Positions 43,361 through 50,226 of a stretch of DNA of 64,000 nucleotides are shown piece after piece. The notes under the pieces are model-generated. The model saw only the letters and a list, made by a program, of their open reading frames with translations, made no database searches and was not told the DNA's origin. A program made the translations under genes and the position numbers. Source of the stretch: an uncultured Vampirovibrio sp. (GTDB lineage: Bacteria; Cyanobacteriota; Vampirovibrionia; Gastranaerophilales; Gastranaerophilaceae); assembly GCA_910584405.1 (NCBI GenBank), contig CAJUAL010000006.1, positions 1 to 64,000 of the forward strand, given 5' to 3'. Each line of letters opens with the position of its first letter. Within the stretch, counting starts at the first letter, position 1.

Positions 43361-43714
43361 ATGTACAATATGAATGATAAAACCTTTAAAAAGCTAATAG
43401 GAGAGAGGGTTAAGTATTATCGCAAGTTAAAAGGATTAACCCAGGAACAGCTTGCTGAGGTTATGGATTTTAATACTAAATCTATTTCCTTGCTTGAAAA
43501 CGGGCATAATTATATTGCACTTAATAAAGTACCTAAACTATGTTCAACGCTTGATATAGAGCCTTATAACTTGTTCATATTCGATAAAAGGAGTGTTAAA
43601 ACAGAAAACGTGCAAAACGATATTATTGAATTATTACACACGATGGATAATAATAAGCTCAAATTAGCTTATAGATTATTATACGAGTTAAATGAGTTTG
43701 AGCTGCAGACATGA
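43361..43714 (+). CDS. XRE-family repressor-like protein
   Basis: 117 residues. HTH at about 10-70 (RVKYYRKLKGLTQEQLAEVM, then FNTKSISLLENGHN and VPKLCSTLDIEPYNLF), followed by a short helical tail. Divergent from the envelope operon at 43211 and upstream of the toxin-antitoxin and integrase, where the lysogeny-type repressor of such elements would be expected. No clear RBS at the first ATG; the second at codon 4 is possible. Confidence 0.85.
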   Translation: MYNMNDKTFKKLIGERVKYYRKLKGLTQEQLAEVMDFNTKSISLLENGHNYIALNKVPKLCSTLDIEPYNLFIFDKRSVKTENVQNDIIELLHTMDNNKLKLAYRLLYELNEFELQT

Positions 43715-43724
43715 GCATTTGGGC

Positions 43725-43753
43725 TTGTATTTTTTAATAAGATAGTTTATAAT
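43725..43753 (+). promoter_or_regulatory. Sigma-70-type promoter of the antisense RNA
   Basis: TTGTAT (43725-43730), a 17-bp spacer and TATAAT (43748-43753). Predicted start near 43760. Confidence 0.65.
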
Positions 43754-43759
43754 AAAAAT

Positions 43760-43841
43760 ACAGGGTGATAGTTTCCTAGACTATCGGAAGCTCTGTAAGA
43801 GGTCTAACGGTTCTTATCTTTACGGTAAGAGCCGTTTTTTA
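43760..43841 (+). ncRNA. Candidate antisense antitoxin RNA
   Basis: About 82 nt from the promoter at 43725-43753 to a terminator (ACGGTTCTTA/TAAGAGCCGT then six T, 43807-43840). A 5' stem-loop (CAGGG...CTCTG enclosing GATAGT/ACTATC) is followed by single-stranded GAGGTCTA. That octamer recurs in the same direction at 43925-43932, inside the 5' leader region of the opposite small peptide mRNA, so the RNA can pair with it; its 3' half is fully antisense to the end of that ORF. Confidence 0.55.
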
Positions 43842-43893
43842 GTATGTATAAAATCAAAAAGATTAAAATTAAAGTCAAATTGAGATTATCCAT
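43804..43893 (-). CDS. Candidate type I toxin, 29-residue hydrophobic peptide
   Basis: ATG 43893 with a strong AAAGGGGG site 5 bases before it. The peptide has a hydrophobic core (LTLILIFLILYIL, residues 6-18) and a charged tail (KNGSYRKDKNR), the plan of Fst/BsrG/Ldr-type membrane toxins. The stop codon lies within the 3' part of the convergent antisense RNA. A CGGG/CCCG hairpin (43911-43926) just upstream of the RBS could hold translation back. It is too short for standard gene callers. No homologue was checked. Confidence 0.5.
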   Translation of the reverse strand: MDNLNLTLILIFLILYILKNGSYRKDKNR

Positions 43894-44017
43894 ATTAGCC
43901 CCCTTTCTAGTCGGGAACCAACCCGAGGTCTATAATAAATTTGTCGGTTAGTTTCTTTCTAAAAGAGCCTCTTTTACCCTGTATTTAATTTTCAAAGTTC
44001 TATTTTATATGATAATG

Positions 44018-45187
44018 TTATTTGCTGATTCTGCTTATAGGTGTTGTTTCTGTTGTTCCAAATAGCATATAGTGTGCAATTTCATTCATTGGTTTGCGTA
44101 AGCTTTTGCAATCAACGTGGGTGTAACCTCCTGTTACGTTATCAAATTTGTGTCCTACAATCTTTTTGGTTATAGATTGATTTGTTCCTAATAAGGATGA
44201 AATACTAATATATGTATGGCGCAGTCCGTGAAAGGTTATAGGTTCAAATGAGCATTGTTTTACAATCTTGGGGTATATTTTACCGATTAAGTGCTCGTTT
44301 GGTTTTCCTTCAGGTGTAGAAAATACATAATCATCTTTTAAGTGTCTTACTTTGTTTTGTTCCTTGAATTTTCTTAACTCGTCAAATAATAAGTCAGGTA
44401 TCGGAATTGTTCTATCTTCACCGTTTTTTGTATCAAGAAAATATATAGCTTTGTTTTCAAGGTCTGTATTCTGCCACGTTAAGCCCATTATTTCGCCTTT
44501 TCTTGCCCCAGTAAGTAATGCCATAAGAACACATAAATAAAGCTCATAATCAGCCTGCCGGCATGCCTGTAATAGTTCTTTTCGTTCGTTTAGTTCTTTT
44601 AACCAACGTTTACGAGGTTCGTTTTCTTTTAGTTTTAATTTTGCACCTATCATTGGATTCGTGTTTAATATTTCGTATTCATCAACACAATAGGTTAAAA
44701 AGATACTAAAATAAGCAAGATAGCGATTTACTGTTGAGTTTGAAATGAGTTCATCTGTAACTTTATGTTTCCCGCCTTTTACAGGTATTTCTTTGTGTTT
44801 CTTTTGGAGTTTGTTTCTGCAAGCTTTTAAGTCAGCTCTTTCAAGAATTTTAATAGGGATATTACCTATCTCTTTTTTAAACCAGTTTAACGTACTGATA
44901 TATTGTTTGCGAATGTGGTCGGGTTTATTTTTAGGGTTTCCATCATTCATATATTTATCTATGGCTTGAGCCACGGTGTAATTCTGACGTTTTTCTTCTT
45001 TTCTATATGTGCCTTCATCAATTTGTCTTTCTAACTCACAACCCCAGGTGTAAGCTTCTTTTTCTACTGTTTTCTTTCTGTTGCCTTTAACAGAAAATGT
45101 TTTACTTTTAAATATGCCTTTATAGCGAACAATCGATTTGAAGCTGGTAGTTCCGTCTTTATTTATTATAGGTACAATTGTTGGCAT
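44018..45187 (-). CDS. Tyrosine recombinase (integrase) of the tRNA-Thr element
   Basis: 389 residues from ATG 45187, downstream of GGAGA; the longer start at 45211 falls in arm-site DNA. An N-terminal arm-binding domain (about 1-65), SAM-like core-binding domain (about 65-170) and catalytic domain follow. The catalytic residues are Arg in TGARKGEIMGL, His-x-x-Arg in FHGLRHTYIS, His in KIVGHKFD and Tyr in GGYTHVD. It catalyses insertion into and excision from tRNA-Thr. The arm pair at 45202-45225 overlaps its promoter region, which would allow self-control. Confidence 0.95.
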   Translation of the reverse strand: MPTIVPIINKDGTTSFKSIVRYKGIFKSKTFSVKGNRKKTVEKEAYTWGCELERQIDEGTYRKEEKRQNYTVAQAIDKYMNDGNPKNKPDHIRKQYISTLNWFKKEIGNIPIKILERADLKACRNKLQKKHKEIPVKGGKHKVTDELISNSTVNRYLAYFSIFLTYCVDEYEILNTNPMIGAKLKLKENEPRKRWLKELNERKELLQACRQADYELYLCVLMALLTGARKGEIMGLTWQNTDLENKAIYFLDTKNGEDRTIPIPDLLFDELRKFKEQNKVRHLKDDYVFSTPEGKPNEHLIGKIYPKIVKQCSFEPITFHGLRHTYISISSLLGTNQSITKKIVGHKFDNVTGGYTHVDCKSLRKPMNEIAHYMLFGTTETTPISRISK

Positions 45188-45201
45188 AATTTTTATTCTC
45201 C

Positions 45202-45225
45202 ATAGGTACACTCATAGGTACACGA
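45202..45225 (+). repeat. Right arm-type integrase sites
   Basis: ATAGGTACAC (45202) and AGGTACACGA (45216), same direction and same 14-bp spacing as the left pair at 35636 and 35650. Confidence 0.7.
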
Positions 45226-45338
45226 AATATAACAATTTATAAAAAATTATATTAAAATTATAAACTATAATATTCTAAAAATCAAGTATATCAATATAAT
45301 TTATTTTTACAAATTTTTATAGATTATTATAATCTATA

Positions 45339-45382
45339 CATTCGTAATGAGTAGGTCAGGGGTTCGAGTCCCCTTATCGGCT
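45339..45382 (+). repeat. Right attachment site (44-bp copy of the tRNA-Thr 3' end)
   Basis: Perfect copy of 35565-35608. It is not a functional tRNA since the 5' half is absent. Confidence 0.95.
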
Positions 45383-45502
45383 GTTTATGCCGCTTAGTAA
45401 AGATTTAAATTCTTAATTTTTTGTAATATTTGTTAAAAAGCTAGCAAAATTTGTTTTGTTTTTGTATTATAAACAATGTAGAAAAGTTAGGATGGTTTTA
45501 AT

Positions 45503-46027
45503 ATGATTAGACTTCAAAATGTTCCCCAATTATCAGTTTTTAATTTTACACAGCAGGCAGCCCCGCAAAGAAATGCTTCAATAAATAATAATCTTGAACG
45601 TTCACCGCAACGAGATAGTATTAGTTTTACAGGTAAAATTAAAAAAGAGGAACCTGAAGAAATTCTGCCTATTATTGATTTAGATGCAGAAGATGTAATT
45701 GAAGTGGATGACGCAGATATTATTTCTGTTGATGATAGTGCTTATATTTATGATTTAGAAGACCAAGAAAGATGTTTACGCGAAGAAAAAGAAGAAGATG
45801 AACGCCGGAGACGCGAAGAAGATGATTTAAATAATGATATGCTTCTTTACGGAGCAGTTTTACCATCTATGGTTGTTGCTCTGGATGATGTTTCAGATGT
45901 AGATGACACAAATATTTACGACCCGCTTGATGATATTGTTAATCAGAATGATGATTTATACTCTCAAAATGATGATTTTTCATCGTTTGATGACGGGTTG
46001 AATGATTTTGATGACTACGGATTTTAA
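45503..46027 (+). CDS. Acidic leader-tagged protein
   Basis: 174 residues. The leader (FNFTQQ, then RDSISFTGKIKKEE at about 38-52) carries the SFTG motif. The rest is strongly acidic, with many Asp/Glu pairs and an Arg/Glu coiled segment (EEKEEDERRRREED). No signal peptide or recognised domain. A possible chaperone-like or binding-partner protein of the same group as the other leader proteins; inference only. Confidence 0.6.
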   Translation: MIRLQNVPQLSVFNFTQQAAPQRNASINNNLERSPQRDSISFTGKIKKEEPEEILPIIDLDAEDVIEVDDADIISVDDSAYIYDLEDQERCLREEKEEDERRRREEDDLNNDMLLYGAVLPSMVVALDDVSDVDDTNIYDPLDDIVNQNDDLYSQNDDFSSFDDGLNDFDDYGF

Positions 46028-46106
46028 TTAAAATTTCTTCTTTTTGCTTTTACATCATGTTTTTTGTAGAATAATCATGCTGTACCAGTTAAGAAGGAGA
46101 AAACTT

Positions 46107-47309
46107 ATGAAAAAATCAATTAAAGACCTTGGAGATATCAAAGGTAAACGAGCTCTTATCAGAGTTGATGTTAATGTGCCTTTGGATGCAGACAAAAACG
46201 TTACTGATGATACACGTATTCAGGCTATTTTACCTACAGTTAATTTCTTGAAAGAAAAAGGAGCTAAAATTATTTTAATGGCTCACTTAGGCAGACCAAA
46301 AGGTGAATGGAACCCTGAATTTACTTTAGAACCTGTTGCTAAATATATGTCTAAGGTTTTAGGAGAAGACGTATTATTTGTAAAATCACCTGTAGGTGAA
46401 GGTGCAGATAAAGAATTAGAAGCTTTAAAAGACGGACAAGTTGCATTGTTGGAAAACATTCGTTACTACAAAGCAGAAGAAGCTAAAGATGATGATATGA
46501 CATTTGCAGAAGAACTTGCAAAATTAGGTGATTTCTATGTAAACGATGCATTCGGTGCAGCTCACAGAAAACACACTTCAACTGCTAAAGTTGCTCATAT
46601 TTTAAAACCGGCAGTAGCAGGTTTGTTAATGGAAAAAGAAATCAGATGCTTATCTCAAGCTCTTGATAATCCTGTAAGACCATTCACAGCTGTTGTTGGC
46701 GGTGCTAAAGTTTCTTCTAAAATCGGTGTTTTAGAAAACTTGATTGATAAAGTAGATAACCTTATTATCGGTGGCGGTATGGCTTATACATTCGTTAAAG
46801 CTAACGGCGGTAAAATCGGTAACTCTATTTGTGAAGATGATCAAATGGAAGTTGCTAAAGCTATTGAAGCTAAAGCAGCTGCTAAAGGTGTAAAACTTGT
46901 TATGGCAACTGACGTTTTGGTTACTGATGATTTCTCAGGAAACGGAACAAATAAATTTGTTAAAATTAACGAAATTCCTGACGGATTTGAAGGTGTTGAT
47001 GCAGGTCCTGAATCAAGAGTTGCATTTGCAGATGTTCTAAAATCTTCAAAAACAATTCTTATGAACGGACCTGTAGGTGCTTTTGAAAATCCTAAATTTG
47101 CTGAAGGTACAAAAGCTGTATTAGAAGCTATTGTTGAAGCTACTAAAAACGGTGCAGTTTCAGTTATCGGCGGCGGCGATTCAGTTTCAGCTGCTAAGAA
47201 ATTCTGTAAGGCAGAAGACTTTACTCACGTTTCTACAGGCGGCGGAGCTTCTTTGGAATTTATCGAAGGTAAGGTTTTACCTGGCGTTGCAGCTTTAGAT
47301 GAAGCTTAA
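46107..47309 (+). CDS. pgk: Phosphoglycerate kinase
   Basis: 400 residues from ATG 46107, preceded by AAGGAGA. Opening KGKRALIRVDVNVPLD and the later MAHLGRPKG, VNDAFGAAHRKHTST, VVGGAKVSSKIGV and GGGDSVSAAKKF (nucleotide-binding loop) are the standard family motifs. It catalyses 1,3-bisphosphoglycerate + ADP to 3-phosphoglycerate + ATP in glycolysis. Single-gene unit ended by the terminator at 47331-47361. Codon use is strongly biased, as for highly expressed genes. Confidence 0.98.
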   Translation: MKKSIKDLGDIKGKRALIRVDVNVPLDADKNVTDDTRIQAILPTVNFLKEKGAKIILMAHLGRPKGEWNPEFTLEPVAKYMSKVLGEDVLFVKSPVGEGADKELEALKDGQVALLENIRYYKAEEAKDDDMTFAEELAKLGDFYVNDAFGAAHRKHTSTAKVAHILKPAVAGLLMEKEIRCLSQALDNPVRPFTAVVGGAKVSSKIGVLENLIDKVDNLIIGGGMAYTFVKANGGKIGNSICEDDQMEVAKAIEAKAAAKGVKLVMATDVLVTDDFSGNGTNKFVKINEIPDGFEGVDAGPESRVAFADVLKSSKTILMNGPVGAFENPKFAEGTKAVLEAIVEATKNGAVSVIGGGDSVSAAKKFCKAEDFTHVSTGGGASLEFIEGKVLPGVAALDEA

Positions 47310-47330
47310 TAAAGGTAAATATTTTTTATA

Positions 47331-47361
47331 AAAAAGGCAGAATGAAAGTTCTGCCTTTTTT
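47331..47361 (+). terminator. Terminator after pgk
   Basis: AAAAAGGCAGAA/TTCTGCCTTTTT stem with a six-base loop, followed by a T run. Confidence 0.85.
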
Positions 47362-47413
47362 GTTAGCAAAATTTATTTTGTCGGGGTTTTATGTATGTAA
47401 TAAAGGAGAAACA

Positions 47414-48004
47414 ATGCAAGTTAATTTTACCGGAATCAGAAATGTCGGTTATAATTGTGATTTAATGTACCCGACTTATATACAAGATGGAAAGTCTGTA
47501 TATAATCCTAATGAATATGCAGATATGAATGTTATAAATATGCAGTTAAAAGATGATTATAACGGTAAAGATTTATCAGATTATAAAAAAGCTGTACAAA
47601 CTTCTGATGTTGAAAATAAAAGACATCCGATAGTTCCGGATTTTATAAATTTAGCGGTTTTAAAAGGTGAATTGCCGACAGATAAAGATACTTATTTCTT
47701 TTTAAACGGTTCAAAGCTGGAAGTTAATGATCAAAATATGACGATTTTCTCTTTTTTAGCTAAAACTTTGAAGAAATTAAAAGAACAGTCGCTTGATAAA
47801 TTTGTTGTTGATAATGATTATTTATTTAGTTCTGACGCTTCTCAATCAATTAAATTAGGACAAGATATGAAAGATGATTATAAAGATGATTTAGAATGCT
47901 ATGCCGAACTTAATAAATTGCATAATAGCGAGCATGTTCAAAACGGTGCTGAGAAAATGCTTAAATTACTTGAAAATAAGATTTATGAATATTTAGATAT
48001 TTAA
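47414..48004 (+). CDS. Leader-tagged uncharacterised protein
   Basis: 196 residues from ATG 47414 (AAAGGAG 6 bases before). It begins directly with MQVNFTGIRNVGY, the shortest version of the leader motif in the window. The rest is soluble, Asp/Lys-rich and not recognised. The N-terminal position of NFTG shows that the motif itself, not a long leader, is what is shared. Confidence 0.65.
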   Translation: MQVNFTGIRNVGYNCDLMYPTYIQDGKSVYNPNEYADMNVINMQLKDDYNGKDLSDYKKAVQTSDVENKRHPIVPDFINLAVLKGELPTDKDTYFFLNGSKLEVNDQNMTIFSFLAKTLKKLKEQSLDKFVVDNDYLFSSDASQSIKLGQDMKDDYKDDLECYAELNKLHNSEHVQNGAEKMLKLLENKIYEYLDI

Positions 48005-48039
48005 TTGACCTATATTGTATTTAATGTTTTAATTGTTGT

Positions 48040-48759
48040 ATGAATTATATATTCTATTTTTTGGTAGTTTTTTCAATAATAATCGGGGCTATAAACGGCA
48101 GGTTGCAGGATGTAATTAATGCTGTAATGTCGGGGGCTGAATTGTCCGTGAAAATTGTAATATCTTTAATCGGTATAATGGCGTTTTGGCTAGGGATTAT
48201 GAGAATTGCCGAAAAATCAGGACTTATAAGGTTCATTTCAAAGTGCTTGCGTCCTATAACAAAGGTTTTATTTAACGAATTACCGTCAGATTCTCCAGCG
48301 GTTGGTGATGTTGCGATGAATTTTACGGCAAATGCTTTTGGATTAGCTAATGCCGCAACGCCTTTCGGGGTTCGCGCAATGGAAGAGATGCAGAAGGTAA
48401 ATAAAAATAAAGATACGGCAAGTAATTCTATGTGTTTGTTTTTGGGAATGAATACGGCAGGCTTTCAGTTAATTCCGACAACTGTTTTGGCGGTATTAGT
48501 TGCAATCGGTTATAAAAATCCTACAGAAATTATTGCTCCAACTTTTTTAGTAACTTTAATTGCTTTTACTTCTGCAATTGTAATGGCGAAAGTTGCTCAG
48601 CAATTTACTTCTCAAAATAAATTTAATACTGTCACCCTGAACTTGATTCAGGGTCTATCGGGATTAATAAAAGTTGTAATAGGTCGACAAATCAACATTG
48701 ATAGATTCCGTGGCAAGCACGGAATGACGAAAGTGAACAAGGGGGAAAATAGTGACTAA
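48040..48759 (+). CDS. spmA: Spore maturation protein A homologue with repeat-derived C terminus
   Basis: 239 residues, four to five membrane helices, nucleoside-recognition (Gate) domain with NFTANAFGLANAATPFG and MCLFLGMNTAGFQLIP. In spore formers SpmA/SpmB affect core dehydration, but the pair also occurs in non-sporulating bacteria as a putative transporter. The last 42 residues are encoded by a REP-like repeat (48631-48730) and match no SpmA. The ORF overlaps spmB by 8 bases. Confidence 0.88.
   Translation: MNYIFYFLVVFSIIIGAINGRLQDVINAVMSGAELSVKIVISLIGIMAFWLGIMRIAEKSGLIRFISKCLRPITKVLFNELPSDSPAVGDVAMNFTANAFGLANAATPFGVRAMEEMQKVNKNKDTASNSMCLFLGMNTAGFQLIPTTVLAVLVAIGYKNPTEIIAPTFLVTLIAFTSAIVMAKVAQQFTSQNKFNTVTLNLIQGLSGLIKVVIGRQINIDRFRGKHGMTKVNKGENSD
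48631..48730 (+). repeat. REP-like palindromic element inserted in the end of spmA
   Basis: Two hairpins: CCCTGAA/TTCAGGG (48635-48653) and TTCCGTG/CACGGAA (48706-48724), framed by GTCA at 48631 and TGAC near 48727. The overall pattern (TCACCCTGAAC...CACGGAATGAC) is that of widespread bacterial palindromic repeats. Confidence 0.7.
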
Positions 48760-49285
48760 ACTCCTTAATTTAATTTCACTTTGGGCGCTGCCTGTAATCT
48801 TGTTAACTGTTTTGACTTGCGGGATTGTAAAAAAAGTTCCTGTATATGAAGAATTTACGGAAGGTGCAAAACGAGGTGTTAAGGTTTCATTTAAGATTTT
48901 ACCTTACCTGATTGCGATAATTGTCGGGATTTCAATGTTAAGGGCAAGCGGAGCAATTGAAATGCTGGCAAACTTTATGGCTCCTGTTTTGTTAAAATTT
49001 AATATCCCGTCAGATACTTTGCCGTTAATGATTGTTCGTTCATTGTCAGGTTCGGGAGCTTTGGGAATATTTTCAGATATTGCCAATTCGGCAGGTCCTG
49101 ATTCTTATGCAACAAAGCTTTCTGCCGTTATGCTTGGCAGCAGTGAAACAACTTTTTATGTTTTAGCGGTTTATTTTGGTGCTGTCGGAATTAAAAAGTT
49201 TAGGTATGCTCTTGTTATTGGGTTATTGGCAGATTTTATCGGTATTGTTGCAGCAATTTCGGTGTGTAACCTGATGTTTGCATAG
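48752..49285 (+). CDS. spmB: Spore maturation protein B homologue
   Basis: 177 residues from GTG 48752, overlapping the spmA stop. Gate-domain motifs SLSGSGALGIFSDIANSAGPDS and LGSSETTFYVLAVYFG are typical. Four membrane helices. Expected to act with SpmA in one complex. Confidence 0.9.
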   Translation: MTKLLNLISLWALPVILLTVLTCGIVKKVPVYEEFTEGAKRGVKVSFKILPYLIAIIVGISMLRASGAIEMLANFMAPVLLKFNIPSDTLPLMIVRSLSGSGALGIFSDIANSAGPDSYATKLSAVMLGSSETTFYVLAVYFGAVGIKKFRYALVIGLLADFIGIVAAISVCNLMFA

Positions 49286-49616
49286 CATCAAGCCAACTTT
49301 GGGTATATTCGGTAATTTCATTTTGTACGATTTCTCGTACAACAATTGCATAATTTATATTAATGCAGTCGATTTTTTTTATCTCTTCTATTTTATAAGC
49401 CTTGCTTCCGCAGTTGTGACAAAAGTTATCTTCAGGAACAACTTCGCCATTACGTATAGTCGCGCGCTGTTTTACTCCACAGCAGGCACAGCGCGCTATA
49501 TACCAATGATTTTCTACAAGTTCCCCGCAATCAGGGCAGTATGCTATATCATCTTCTAAAGGTACGTTTGGGTGTGTACATTTTTTGTTGAAATTAAAAA
49601 TATCACTCCATTGCAT
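49236..49616 (-). CDS. Zinc-ribbon protein
   Basis: 126 residues with three Cys pairs (CPDCGELV, CACCGVKQ, CHNCGSKA), so two zinc-binding sites are likely. Converges with spmB and overlaps its last 50 bases. Soluble; role unknown. Confidence 0.65.
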   Translation of the reverse strand: MQWSDIFNFNKKCTHPNVPLEDDIAYCPDCGELVENHWYIARCACCGVKQRATIRNGEVVPEDNFCHNCGSKAYKIEEIKKIDCININYAIVVREIVQNEITEYTQSWLDAMQTSGYTPKLLQQYR

Positions 49617-49769
49617 ACCTTTTTTATAATGATTAGATTAATTTTGTCAAATAATATATATTATTTTGCCATATGTAAACAAATGTTACAGAAAACTCTT
49701 TTGTTGAAATTAAGCTTTTGCAAAATACTTTATATAATCAAGAGAGATAAAAATAAGAGGACAAGAGTT

Positions 49770-50165
49770 ATGGCTATTGCAAATTTACACGAAAAGTTGT
49801 TATTTTACACACAACAAAAAAGCAGAATATCTTTAGCGTTATCAGATGTTCAGATGAAACAATTATCTGCAACAAAAACTCAGGCTACTAAAAATATGGA
49901 ATATCAAGAAAAACTGAGTGCATTATACTATGATGAAGAATACGGTTTTGGTACTGATGAATATTCTGAAATGCTTGTAATGCTTCAAAATGAACACGAA
50001 TTTGAAATGGGTAATATAACAGCTTGGGAATCAGAGCTTGAATTACAGAAAGAAAACTTAGAAACACAATTAAATGAAATTCAAGGATATGAAAATTCAT
50101 GGCAAAAATTACTTGGTTCAACAATCAAAGTCGACTTCAGCTACGGCGGAGGCGGAGGAAAATAA
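49770..50165 (+). CDS. Coiled-coil protein ending in a Gly-rich tail
   Basis: 131 residues from ATG 49770 (AGAGGACAAGAG upstream; an earlier in-frame start has no support). Entirely helical with heptad repeats (NITAWESELELQKENLETQL) and a last segment VDFSYGGGGGK. Resembles small coiled-coil proteins of secretion or motility apparatus, but this is not established. Ends before the terminator at 50174. Confidence 0.6.
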   Translation: MAIANLHEKLLFYTQQKSRISLALSDVQMKQLSATKTQATKNMEYQEKLSALYYDEEYGFGTDEYSEMLVMLQNEHEFEMGNITAWESELELQKENLETQLNEIQGYENSWQKLLGSTIKVDFSYGGGGGK

Positions 50166-50173
50166 AACTAAAA

Positions 50174-50205
50174 GACCCGAGAACTTCGTTCTCGGGTCCT
50201 TTTTT
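50174..50205. terminator. Terminator between 50165 and fusA
   Basis: GACCCGAGAAC/GTTCTCGGGTC stem (50174-50198) followed by T run; likely used from both sides. Confidence 0.85.
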
Positions 50206-50226
50206 AATATATTAATTATTCTAAAA

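Larger units (their letters stand above)
35565..45382. mobile_element. 9.8-kb integrative element in tRNA-Thr
   Basis: Bounded by perfect 44-bp repeats (35565-35608, 45339-45382), with a tyrosine integrase beside the right copy and matching paired AGGTACAC arm sites at both ends. Contents in order: HEPN-like/coiled-coil pair, wHTH gene, excisionase-like gene with SAM riboswitch, five-gene envelope operon, XRE repressor, candidate type I toxin-antitoxin, integrase. I see no conjugation or phage structural genes, so it probably depends on a helper or another route for transfer. Confidence 0.93.

Noticed and set aside
43760..43841. Fluoride or other known riboswitch
   Set aside because: GGTGATAG at the start recalls the fluoride class, but the pseudoknot partners are absent and no downstream gene follows; the antisense reading fits better.
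45339..45382. A second tRNA-Thr gene
   Set aside because: Only the last 44 bases are present; it is an attachment site.
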